NCBI GenBank assembly: GCA_030268105.1
Contig: BSDZ01000010.1
Location: 3,510,001 to 3,574,000, forward strand
DNA: 64,000 nucleotides
Direction of reading: 5' to 3'
Origin: Volvox africanus
Lineage: Eukaryota; Chlorophyta; Chlorophyceae; Chlamydomonadales; Volvocaceae
The stretch's first letter is position 1, and the number at the start of each line of letters is the position of its first letter. The position numbers and the translations under genes were made by a program. Positions 27,071 to 38,100 of this stretch are shown in pieces. Under the pieces are notes generated by a model. The model made no database searches. It was not told the origin of the DNA and saw nothing but the letters and a program-made list of their open reading frames with translations.

Positions 27071-30000
27071 ATGCAGCCTGCATCCGGAGCAGCGGCGGCG
27101 AGGCGGCCACACAATCATCAGCACTTTTTTGCGACGACGGCATTCATCATGGGCAGCAGCCTCGTGCTTCTATTTGCCAGCACGGCCGCAGCAGGTTGGT
27201 TCATCAGTCAGTATGTAGCTAGCTAGGGAACGAGGCCGCCGCCGCCCCTTTTGCGAGTGCGCGAGCGAGCTCGTTCACTATCTTTGCATGCGAGCTCTTG
27301 CTGAGCTCTCTAATAACCCGCGCGCCGTATGTCTGCTGCTCCCCCTGCATGACCGGATGGACGTACGTGCGGCCGCGAGCAGGAAAGGAAACTCCTTCAT
27401 CCTTCATTCTAAAGTAGGTCATTGCGCTCGCATTGGGCTAGCTTCATTGAAATAATGCTACAGATATGTGTATATATATATATATATACACATATCTTAG
27501 TATCTATTATATTAGTGTCAGGGAGGAGGAGACAAGGGGAAGACGGTCTAGTTCTTGGGGAGGGGAAGGGAGAGGGTGGGGGGTTTCGTGGCCAGAGGTA
27601 CCTGTGTCCAGTTTGGCTTGTCATCCCCCCCCTCCGCCTCTTGTTGGGTTCTTCCGGCTCAGCTGTGTAAGAGTGTGCTTTCCTGCTGGTGTTTCTCGTC
27701 TGAAGGGATCTGTTTGTGTTTGTCAGGCTCTTGCCAGGTCAGTTTCGGGTTAGAGGAGAGGGTTCCCCGTTCTTTGAGCAGCTAGGTGTCCCCCGTTTTC
27801 TGTTGGGCCCTTCTGTGGTTTCTTGGTGGCCCTGAGTGCTCTATCAGTGGCCAGGCGAGAGCCTCTGAGGTTTCGCTGGCCTAAGTGAAAGGGGGAGCAC
27901 GTAACAGGACAGACAGAAAAAGCCACGTGCTCCTACCCTGCGCTGTGGCTCGGTCCGGTCAGGACCCCCGGTGCTCGTCTTTGAAGGGCGAGTCGCCCAC
28001 AGTGTAACACCCATAATAAATGTATACATATATGCGTATATTATTATTATTATGGTTACTCCGCCCTTGCGGGCTGGCGTGTATTATGGGAATCTCCGGG
28101 ATTTTAACCAAGTGGGCACGCATACCTCAGCGTCTTCATCTGAGGCCGCTAGAGATCACCTGTCTTTTGGTTACGCAGAGTTTCCTACTCTCTACGGCCC
28201 CTATCCATGTGCCAGCCCCTTCGGACCTTCAGCACAGTTACGGGTCTCAGATGCGCACTTCACGGGCTATGCATTTAATCCTCTGTGGACTCGGACCCAA
28301 CTCCGTAGATTAGGGCAATCCAAGCTGCATTCCTCCTAGGCCATTTTGCCCCGACCCAGATCCGAACTGTCGACCTTGTGATCGCTGGCTCGGATACTTA
28401 GGGAATGGCCCCGAGAGGCCTCATATATACGTATATATATGTTAAGTTTGCATGCATGTCTGTGAGCTACGAAGCCCAGCCCGTGTGCAAATATATACAT
28501 GTAAATGCACGCATACATATGTATTTGAGCAACTAACTAAGCTTATTTGTGATACATTATTCATATTCTTACGTCTATATGTATACCTGGCTGTGCACTT
28601 CTATATATCTTATGAGACGACATGCCTCACCCACCTCTGCTATTGGATGGACGCCTTTAGGTTCAAGGCAACAACACCCGCCATCAAAGATGGCGTGTAC
28701 CAAACCTTCTTTGCAACTCTCAACTCATCGCTGGTGCCAAGCAGAACATCTGGCATGTTTTGGGGCACCATGCCGCAAGCAGCCGTGGCTTCGGTTTGCA
28801 AGTACATAAATGATACTGGCAGGTACGTATTGTATATGTATGTATATATCACGCATGCATAATAATCACCTCATTCATATCTGCGTGGGATAAACTCGTC
28901 CATTAATGGTGAGCCAGCAGCCGGCGTGAGTCGGGAACCCGTCGTCATTTGATTGCGTGCGTACGTACTCCACCAGCCATGCGCCGTATTCTGCATACAT
29001 AGCGCTATGTATGCAGCGGAATGGCTGCTGGATCCCACGCACGTGCGTCCATCAATAATGTCGACCCATCCAGAAATATGCATATATGTGTGTAGGATAG
29101 GGGGGTACATCACCCGTGGCCACTAACCTGGCAGTCCCTACCTTCCCCGGTGTTTCGGGGCACCCTCATCCAGTCTCCCATGCCGACTTCTCCGAAATCA
29201 GTGGTTTTCCCAGGTTCAGCACCCACAACCAACATCCAGCGGAATCTGCCGAATCAACTAAGGCGTCAACTCCGCTACTGGTCAGCTCGCAGGTCACTTT
29301 AATTGGGGTCGTCACCGTCCATCGACATGGGGGCACCCTGCCCTTAAGTTTAGGGTCTTTGGCCCGCTCTCGGCGGGGTAGAACCTGGAACTCATACATA
29401 TATGTATGTATGCATCTTTCGTTTTTTCCTGCCTATTTTGATTCTATAATTTCTCATTTTACTGCAAGGATGTCTTATATGCGCGAAGTTGTTTACACGC
29501 GATTATATAAAGTTGTTTTATTAATTACTTGTTACTTTCTCATCACCTATAATATTCTTCTACATAATATATACACATATATACATATGCATATAACTGG
29601 TTATCGCAGGTACACAATTCCTTCTGCCAGCATCTCCGCGTATGGCCTAAATAATATGCCAGCTTCTATAACCGTCAATGCAATCACTGGCTGTGATGCA
29701 GCTGCTGCTGCAGCCAATAGCTCCGCACTGGGTGTGGAGGCCGTGTAAGTAGCTAGATAGTGCGTGTCATGCCGCCTGCCTTGCTTATTAAGCCAACATA
29801 TATACATACCACTATTAATTGCAAACTATTTGAAGACAATTATGCTTGAATGAGTTGGTGCAAAATCCTTGTATAAATTATATGTTGTGCATACGGACGG
29901 GATATGCATGTCCCATGCGACTATGCAGTTGCGTTAAAAACGGAGGGATAGATAATGAACGCCTGTAGTGTGTAGTACTATTACGTATGTATGTACTATG

Positions 30001-32230
30001 ACGTGCAAATAAGCTTGCTGGGCATCTGATGAGAAAATGTATGTATACCTGCATGCGTTCCTCCGTCCTTTGCTTGGGAATGAATGAGTTATTTTCCATG
30101 CATGCCCTGTTTAGGGTTTATATATAACGCCCTGTCTATATATATACTTTGCAGTGTTACTGAGACAAGGGACAACCGCCGCATGGCTGTCATCTGCCAT
30201 CCCCAGTTCATATCGACCTATGGGTGCCTTGTATTCATAACTGGTGAGCTCTTCTTATCTACTACTATTCATATTATGATTATTATTGTTATTATTATCA
30301 TTTTTATTATTATATTATTATGATGATGATTGTGATTATCATTGTGATTATATTGGTTATCATTATCTAGTGTAGAAGAAAATATAGCGGGATGGAAACC
30401 ACTTCACTTTACCATGTATCCCATCATCAGTCGCTGCGTGTACGACTGTACGTCATCATCCTATATATATTGTCCCTATATTTAGTCCCCCTAATAATCA
30501 CTGAATGCAATATGACCCTGTATGTTTTCGTGACCGTTAATAAGTACACATGTTTTTCTTCACGCATTGATATTACCTACTGCAAAACATGCACGTACAT
30601 ACGCAAACGCGTTGCCGGCTCGCTGCCTGCATGCAGGGTCTGACATTACAAATATCGCGAACAAGTTCAAAAGTAATGTTGGTGTACGTCCCACTTGCAA
30701 TGACAACAGAGCTGATTGCACCGCTTGGGGTGCTAGCAAATGCAGTGACGCAGTTGTGGGTCAGACCTGTCCTTGCATGTGCAAAAGTGGCGGAAGCAGC
30801 AGCAGCAGTGGTGTCGAGTTCATTTCGTTAGTTGATGCGCTTGCCTGCGGATTAGGAGTCGGTGGCTCCGTTGCACTCGGCATTGCTGGTGCACTTGGTT
30901 GCGCCACGTTGGGTCCCCTGGCCCCCGTCTGCTGGGGTCTCACCATCATTGGCACCGCCGCAGTGTCAGTCAGCGCTTGTTCGGGGGCAATCGTCGACAG
31001 CTGCTTCCCTGCTCATGCGCGTGTGCTCCTGCGTGATGGCTCTGCATCACGCATGGACCAGCTGCAGCTGGGACAGGAAGTGGCTGTTCGGCAGGCGGAC
31101 GGCACACTTGGATTTGAGCCAATCTATGCTTGGGGCCACAAGGAGCGCAGCTCTGGGCCGGTTAGGTACGTCCAGATTGACCTCACCGCTCCGTCTGCTG
31201 CTGAGACTGCTGCCAGCGGTGATGCAGCAGCTCCGTCAACTGCTGCTCAGCTGGAGCTCAGCCCCGGTCACTTCGTCATCATGCCGTGCCATCGCTGCCG
31301 TACCAGCGGGGCGGCGGCGGTGACCCACAAGCGTGCCAACGATGTTGTCCCAGGAGATGAGCTGTGGGTGGCGCCAGCGCTTGTCCGCGGTGGCCATACT
31401 AACCAGTCTAGTGGTGAGGATGGGCTGGGTCGTCTTGAGCTCTGGCGTGTGGAGGCTGTCCGGTACATCCATGCGGAAGGCCTCTACAATCCCTTCACCC
31501 TTGGCGGCACCGTGATCGTGGAGGGCGTGGCAGCCTCTTGCCACAGTGACTGGCTCCTGGACTCGGCTGTGGACATGCTTGGTACGTATGCGCTACGTGT
31601 ATGTGTATGAGTGGAAGCGATCACGCACAGCCCCTGCCTCATCATGTATGTAAAACATGTACATGTTTATTCACATGTAAGCATATATACGCATGAATGG
31701 CACAAGCAAACTAATGAGCTCCATGCATCCCTGGGTTCGTGGGCATGCGTGTAAATAGAGAATGTGATGAGCTGTATAGATTTACATGTGCTTTTTATAT
31801 ATGTTTTCACGGCGGGTGAATACCCTAAAACCCTAAAACCTTAAAAAAAGTAGTCGTAAAGACAAGTACCGTGGGCCTGGCTCATCAACCACTACTCGAC
31901 AACCAACCGGCGCATATCCCTCTACATACAGGTCTTGATGCTGGCGTCTTACCTCCAGTCTACCAAGCAGCTATGTCGCCGTTGCGAATGCTCTGGCATT
32001 TGTACGGCAAGGAGCAGTACATCCGGACGTACGAACAGCTGGACGCGGCGTACAACATCACTTCCATCACTTCTGTCAAGTCCATGCCGTCTGGCACGGG
32101 AAGGGCCGCCGTTTTGACAAATGCTCTGCAGACGGCTTTGTCAACTGCACGGCTTGTGGTCACTGGCATGACTGCTGCCGCCTGGGATGTTGGCGTTGCG
32201 TCGAACAGTGTTGTCGGAGGGAAGGTTTAG
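27071..32230 (+). CDS. Hedgehog-type Hint (Hog) domain protein, six exons
   Basis: Exons deduced from GT..AG signals with matching phases: 27071-27210, 28661-28822, 29610-29744, 30155-30243, 30637-31581, 31932-32230, giving 589 codons and a TAG stop. Residues about 18-45 are hydrophobic (FIMGSSLVLLFASTAAAG), a signal peptide or anchor. Residues 47-190 are an unrecognised domain. Residues 196-224 form a six-cysteine ShKT-like cluster (CNDNRADCTAWGASKC). A Gly/Ala-rich hydrophobic stretch follows (about 238-295). The Hint domain starts at Cys298 (DSCFPAHARVLL) and has LSPGHFVIM with the conserved histidine, VVPGDELWV, and the Hog ending NPFTLGGTVIVEGVAASCHS. In Hedgehog proteins the Cys and His drive autoproteolysis; the same is inferred here. 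The partner released would be the N-terminal and ShKT parts, presumably secreted. Introns are AT-rich with foreign GC-rich blocks. Confidence 0.9.
27462..27497. repeat. 36-base perfect palindrome, TA-rich
   Basis: AGATATGTG followed by an alternating TA core and CACATATCT; the two 18-base halves are exact reverse complements. It lies in intron 1 of the Hint gene next to a GC-rich foreign block. Confidence 0.85.
27525..28012. mobile_element. GC-rich insertion in Hint-gene intron 1
   Basis: A sharply bounded GC-rich block in an AT-rich intron. Its last about 80 bases (27930-28010) recur in inverted orientation at 55553-55640, 27 kb away. The shared edge, read on the minus strand, is GTGTTACACTGTGGGCGAC. 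This marks it as a dispersed, probably transposed, sequence. Left boundary and family are not known. Confidence 0.5.
28060..28430. other. second GC-rich block in Hint-gene intron 1
   Basis: About 370 bases of GC-richer sequence between TA-rich microsatellite-like runs. It has no recognised coding content and no partner copy that I could find in this window. Confidence 0.35.
29110..29395. other. GC-rich block in Hint-gene intron 2
   Basis: About 290 bases of GC-richer sequence embedded in an otherwise TA-rich intron. It could be another short transposed sequence; no domain or repeat partner recognised. Confidence 0.3.
30264..30370. repeat. (ATT/ATG)-rich microsatellite in Hint-gene intron 4
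   Basis: Degenerate runs of TTATTA, ATGATG and TGATTA repeats, immediately downstream of exon 4. Confidence 0.75.
31822..31843. repeat. telomere-like repeat in Hint-gene intron 5
   Basis: Two and a half units of CCCTAAAA (complement TTTTAGGG), the telomere motif known from Chlamydomonas-type algae, in the last intron about 90 bases before exon 6. Confidence 0.8.
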
Positions 32231-32284
32231 TACTTCCTGACTCGATTGGCAAGTGTAGATTGCACGTCCCGCGTGCAAATCAAG

Positions 32285-32289
32285 TGTAA
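32285..32289 (+). terminator. TGTAA polyadenylation signal of the Hint gene
   Basis: TGTAA, the usual volvocine algal poly(A) signal, lies 55 bases after the TAG stop. The position is close but plausible. Confidence 0.45.
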
Positions 32290-33700
32290 ATATAGGGTAG
32301 GCATGGGATAATTGATATGGGATATATATCCAGACATACATATGCTGCTGCTGAGGGCGGGTGCTTCCTCATGATAATGTGCGGGTCATGCATATCGATA
32401 CATATACATGATGTATCATGCATATATGCATATATGCATATTTTGCATGTCGATGAGCTACTTTCAATGCCGCTCTGCCGTGTTCTAGTTGCTTGGTGCG
32501 AGGAAGTGACGTGATTGAAAGCGTATTGATTGGCTTATTACTTGTGGTGGGCTGTCCGTACTACATACATGTACCTGGTGCGCTGTCAAGCCGCCGCCAT
32601 CATCATCAGTTGTTATACGTACTGGCTGGGTGGCTGGTTCATCAGTTTGCTTTATTTACGTCATACTGCCGGTGTTGATATATATTCGTACATTAGGATC
32701 GATGCCCTCACATTGATCATATAATTAGCATGTACATATTTGTAATAACCAGGATTACCCTCAATCTCTTTCTTCACCTCTATCACACTACCTGTCTACC
32801 TATCTGTATATCTTGGCCATCTGCTGTTATGTATTAATAATCGGGTTGGTCATTGCTTTAATCCTATGACGTATAGATGACGTATACATCTGTAACCTGC
32901 CCGTGACGCATATATTCGGTGACGTATACATTTTTGCCTATGACGATATATCTGTATAATTAAGTTTTTTTCTAAATGTCCCACTCTTGTGTAGGACGCC
33001 ATGACTTATTAGCCGTCGCAAGATCTATCCGTGCTGTTAACAGCTTGTTTCTTTCCAAAATCCGGGGTAGTGGGGGATCTGGGAGGACTCCAGTGAGGAT
33101 TTGAGCAGGAGGCAGAACAACACGGCTCTTCAGTCGTGTCCCCGGGATCATGAGGTGCGGGGTGGCTTAGATACCCACCTATGGCCCAGACAGTAGGTGG
33201 TCCAATCGGGGATGGCACATGGATAGGGGTCTCAGAGAAAGAGAATTTGCGAAATCAAACAACCCAGTCAACCCTAGCGGCCCCGAAAATGGGTTACGCG
33301 GGCCCAATGGTGTACAATTACCCCGTTGAGTTCCCTATAACGCACCCCAACCTAAGGGGCGCGCGGCGTAACCGCAATATAATAATTGTTATTGATGCAT
33401 GAATGATGATGTATGAATAGCAACGATCCCTCGCTCAGGCAAGGGACCATATTGCTGCTGGCTGCTGCTCCACAAACAAACCTTTCACCTTCAGTCGCGT
33501 GCTCGCTCAAGCAAGAAAGCAGCCGGTTACATGTATGGATGCGCAACGCTTCTTCGTGTGATCACGCTCGCGTTTACCTCACCCCATACATACATCCATA
33601 TGTTTGTAGCAACGTAGCACTACTACTTCGAATTTACAATCATATAGATGACATATTCTGCCAAAATAAATTGCTTGGGGTATATTACATTATCACGCCC
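32290..33700. other. intergenic, no gene recognised
   Basis: TA-rich up to about 33000, then a GC-richer block (33060-33370) with no recognised coding sequence. Short open frames here show no domain, splice or start evidence. Confidence 0.4.
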
Positions 33701-33704
33701 CTTG

Positions 33705-34439
33705 TTAACTACCACTACTGCTGTGCCGCCGTTGCCATAATGTTACTGGATGACAGCAGCGGTGGCGGCGGCAGCACGACGACGTCCCCCCGACTGCCAA
33801 ATGATCGGACGGAAAGAACTCATCCGGAATGGGGCCGAACGTCACGTCGCTCAGGGGATCGCGCCAGCTTGGCGCCCGGCTACCTCGGCCGCGGCCACTA
33901 CCATGCCTTCTATAAAGGCCCGAGAGGCGACCGCACGGAACAGATGCCTGGGTGGATGGGTTTCTCAAGGACTGGTAATAAGCGAGACGGTAGCGAGCGA
34001 AAAATGCTTCCAGGGATTCGTTGGGGTTGACATCGGCGGAGGGCGTGCGGGCGTGTGCATGTACCATGCGAGAATGCAGGATAATAGCTAGGCGGCCAGG
34101 ACAAAATATGAGTCCGAATGGGGACAGACAGAGGCAGGTGCGTTAGGCCAGACCAGATGTGCAGCAATTTGTTTAATAAGCAGCGAAGCTTGAGTTCCGC
34201 AGATCATCCAATTGCGCAAGTATTGCCCCTTCGTTCCTCATAGAAGACAACCCTTCTGTTAATCTCTTGCCACCTACCCGATGTACCTGGCTGGACGATC
34301 CTAAGGACCTCCAAAATACCTGCTGATCCCTATCCTGCAAGCCGCTCATAAGGATCCGTTGGAAATCTTGTTTGTAGCTATCAATTTTTAAGCGTGTGCC
34401 CTTGAAAGCCTCATACCTCTTGGGTCGAGTGCCCCACAA
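33705..34439 (-). other. possible retroelement Gag relic
   Basis: Minus-strand frames contain Gag-like wording: KRYEAFKGTRLKIDSYKQDF in 34173-34439 and DVNPNESLEAFFARYRLAYY in 33705-34067. They are in different frames and no RT or protease is nearby. The resemblance is a guess from composition and rhythm, not from a named motif. Confidence 0.2.
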
Positions 34440-35100
34440 CTGGCAGTGTTAGACTATGCGCGGTCCCAGCGCTAGCCTGCGGCCCTTTCCTCCAAACTCG
34501 CATGCCGGCTCGGCTCTGAAGCTGCAAATTGTCAAGGAAGATAATTCACCGTTGTTCATCCCAAGAGCAACCGTGGGACTTGGCTTGCTTGCCTTCAGTA
34601 CGGACAAGTTTTCGCGCTTAAAGTAAAACGTAAAATGTAAAACACATGTTCGATATATGACGTATAAATTGAGTAATATACTCAAACGAATTAGGCAGGT
34701 AAAGCCTGATACACCAACCTAACTCACGGAGAAATCGGGTATTGTAAAATGTCCAGGGAAGACATCATATCAGCAATGATTTCTTCATGCAGAGGAATGG
34801 TGTGTGTCCAGCCACACAAGATATCATATTAGGCCGTGTTTTACGCGCCTCGTAAGACGGTTGCTGGTGTAACCGATAGTAGCGCAAAGAAAGGTCATGA
34901 CCAGCATGGCTATGTCCTTTTGACATGAGCGCAATATAATCGCCCTTGCTATAAAACATAATATTGTAGAAGAGGTGAACGACTCTGATGCTGACTAGTG
35001 TGCCTCGAAGGGCACGCAGTTGACCTGCTTGCAGTTTCTCTAATGAGGAACTAATAAGAAATAAGTGCCCATATATGCTTGAATAATCTTTTTGTTTCAG

Positions 35101-38100
35101 CGTGGCACTCATTATGACGGTTTTGAGGCGGAGACGATGAGGGCCAGTTTCGCCGTGCGCGGCCCCGGGGAGCAGCCGGAGGCTCCTCGCGGATTGCTTG
35201 GCTTTCTTGCAAAGAGCCAATCCAATCATATTGCGGAGCGCACCTACTCGACGTACGTGCCCAGCAGCGAGAGCGAGGACGATGGGGACCAGGAGCGCTT
35301 CCGGTACCCTGGCATGCCACGCGAGCCCAAGCCTATTAAGCTTACAGATCCCTATCCTGGGGGGAAGTTGGCGGGATCCAGGGCGGCCACCGAGCAAGCC
35401 CCGGAGGTCCAGCCGCTCGAGCACGATGGCTCCACTACCGTGCTCTTCATTAAGGCAGGCAGCGAACACCGGGCGCTTCTCTACCTCATGCAAAAGGTTA
35501 GCTAGACGATCCAGACATATATCCTTGTGGGCCATGGGCCGGGCTTGTTCGGTTTCTCCGCCTCACTGTCTTGGGCACCTGTCTTGCCGGGCGGGGACTG
35601 GAAAGATTGTTGAAATGGTTTGCCATGCGCCGACGGGTCTTGGTTGCAGCTGATTTGAAGTGACGCGTACCAGGTACGCATGTCGAATCAAACCAAATCA
35701 GACACGCTCCACGCCAAGCTGCTGCAGCCGTCAGCAGCAGCGGGCAGGCAAGCAGGTAGGCACAAAAAACGGCAGTTGCACCAGCAATCGCACTTGATGC
35801 TGCCCCTGTGGCATCTTTAAGCCCATTTGGGGCGTGGCGAGGTCATACGGGGCATGCCGATTTACTGCAGCTGCAGCCACGGCCGCGGCCCAGCTCCTTC
35901 CTGAGCTTCCTCCGTGCGCCGCAGCCCCACAGCACAGTGAGGACATAGCGCAGTTCAGCTCCCGCAGTCAGTTTGCGTGACTTTGTCGCAACATAACGCC
36001 ACAGGAAGATAGGCACGATCTGAGCCGGTTGGGGCCCCAACCACTGCCAATGCGCCATCTCGCACCCCCGGATTTTCGGGGTCTGGGCCATCCCTGTGTG
36101 TGTGGGGAGAGGGTTCAACAACGTACCTTCAGAGTGTTGGTGAGGAGGCTCTTCGAGCGCTCTAGTGTAAAGTCGTTGTGCCGCACAGTATTGACGGGTG
36201 ACGGGTACAGATTTAAATCTTTTATTGCCTGGAATCCGCAGACAGCGCTAAGGGAGGCTGCGCGGCCAGCTGCTTCAGACAGGATTATCCAGGATATCCA
36301 GGACAGGGCCTACAGCAATTTGGGGGCGACCGGGTGTCGATGGGGTTGTACGGGCTGCAGAGCGTGTGGAGGATGGCAGTACACGTGGCTGGGAAATGCA
36401 GCTGGGTGTTACCCGTGCCAGAAAGCAGATTGCGCGGGCAGGGCTACCTCGTGGACGCCGTTTTGGGGCCCGGAGGCGGAATATGATTCCTATTGCCCAT
36501 CGCAGCCGTTGCCACTTCACCGATTTCTTAAAACGCTCTTGTGGGATCCGACTTACGACTTAGGGTTTATTTGTATAGTACATATATATACCCGTCGTTT
36601 CCTTTGCTCGTGTTGCCTGTTGTCGTCTGTCTCCCTTCGCCTTCCAGGTCAATCGGTACTTTGCGCTGGATGACATGCTACCCGAGGTGTCTCCGCATAT
36701 AGCGGCATATCATTACCTTCTACTGGCGCCGCCAAAGGGTGCGGAGTAACTCCTCTGATGGGGTTTGAGGTTTTACACGAAATATGTTGGAAGCATAAAT
36801 GTAAAATTAGTCATGTACGAGAAAACAACGGTCGGCCCCACCCAGCCCCCGCCCAGCCCCCACCCGGCCCCTGAGAGGTGGGGAGGGACGGGGTCAAGGC
36901 CGCATGGGCCGCACCTCTCCTGACTTGAGGTGGTTTGATATGGGTAGGCATAGACCGCACCTGCTTCGCAGCTCGCCCTGCAAAGCCCATCTCGCTCATG
37001 ATGGCCTTTCATTTTCCTTGCTCAATCTCTCTGCCATTCTTCCGTGCTCCTGCTGGCCTCCCGGCCATCGACGTCATGCTGCCCTCCGCGCCCACGCTCG
37101 CATCGCAACTCCTACGTGCTGTTCTTCAGACGGTCCCGTTGACGGCGACGCCGCCACCAGCTTCCGCAGCTCGACGCTGTTTCTGCTCTCGGGCATGGTG
37201 CTTCGGAGGCTCAAGGTGATGGCCAAGGACCCCATGACGCTGGGGCTGCTTGACAGCACTGTGTTGCAGAGGAGGTGAGCAAACAGGGTTTGGGCGAGCC
37301 GGCCTGGTTCGGCATGGCTCGAAAGGCCCCAAGGGGAAGGCTACTTGAGATATGCGGAAGCTAAAGTTAACGTAAAGGCCAAGTTAGCATCCCACCGACC
37401 CACCCCTCTGTCGCCGTTGGTGTCATGGCCGCCGTTAGAACACGATGAACTCGGGATGAACCCAACCGGATCCGCTATCCTAAAAGGGCATTTAAAGGCG
37501 TTTAGAGGGGTGCAGGGATATTACATCCCGTACTGTGTGCGTATATATCTAATAGTCATTCCTCGTATGTAGCCATTATGGGCCTTACATTTTTACAATC
37601 ACTATCTATTTCATGTACCGGCTTAGTCTTCCCTGCCTAGAATTAGGCGTTCATTCCACGTGTGTATTAACGTATCGTTCCCGACCCGCGCGGTGCGCTA
37701 CCTGAACCGCGCGCATGAACCCCGGCCCGTCTTTGTCCAGATTGCCTATGCGCAAACTGGGGATCAAGTTTGCGGGTGGCCTGGAGGGAGCTTCCGGACC
37801 CGCCTCCGGCAGCAGTGGTGGCGGCTCCCAGTTCGCTCGCAAGGCCAGCTTTGCGTCCCGATTGGGGCCGGAGGCATCGGGCGGCTCCGAATCCGAGTCG
37901 GGGCGTCACGACTCAAAACGCTGGTGAGAGCGTTCGTTCGGGATGTGGACGACAGAGGTACATAGGAAGAGAGAGGGAGAGAAGGGGGGGGAGAGGGAGA
38001 GAGGGGTAGAGAGAGAGGGAGAAAAAAAGAGAAAGAGAGAGAGAGAGAGAAAGAGGGAGAAAAAGAGAAAGAGAGAGAGAGAGAGAAAGGTCAGGAGAGG

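Noticed and set aside
31236..31544. Minus-strand ORFs opposite the Hint domain
   Set aside because: They are antisense shadows of the Hint exon with no recognisable domain.
33413..34030. 205-codon plus-strand ORF as an upstream exon of the large gene
   Set aside because: No compatible donor leading to the acceptor at 35100 was evident, and the composition suggests noncoding or relic retroelement sequence.
36650..36750. TAA at about 36748 as the end of a separate short gene
   Set aside because: A donor ten bases earlier (AAAGG|GTGCGG) joins in phase to the exon at 37130, extending the protein; the stop is read only if the intron is retained.
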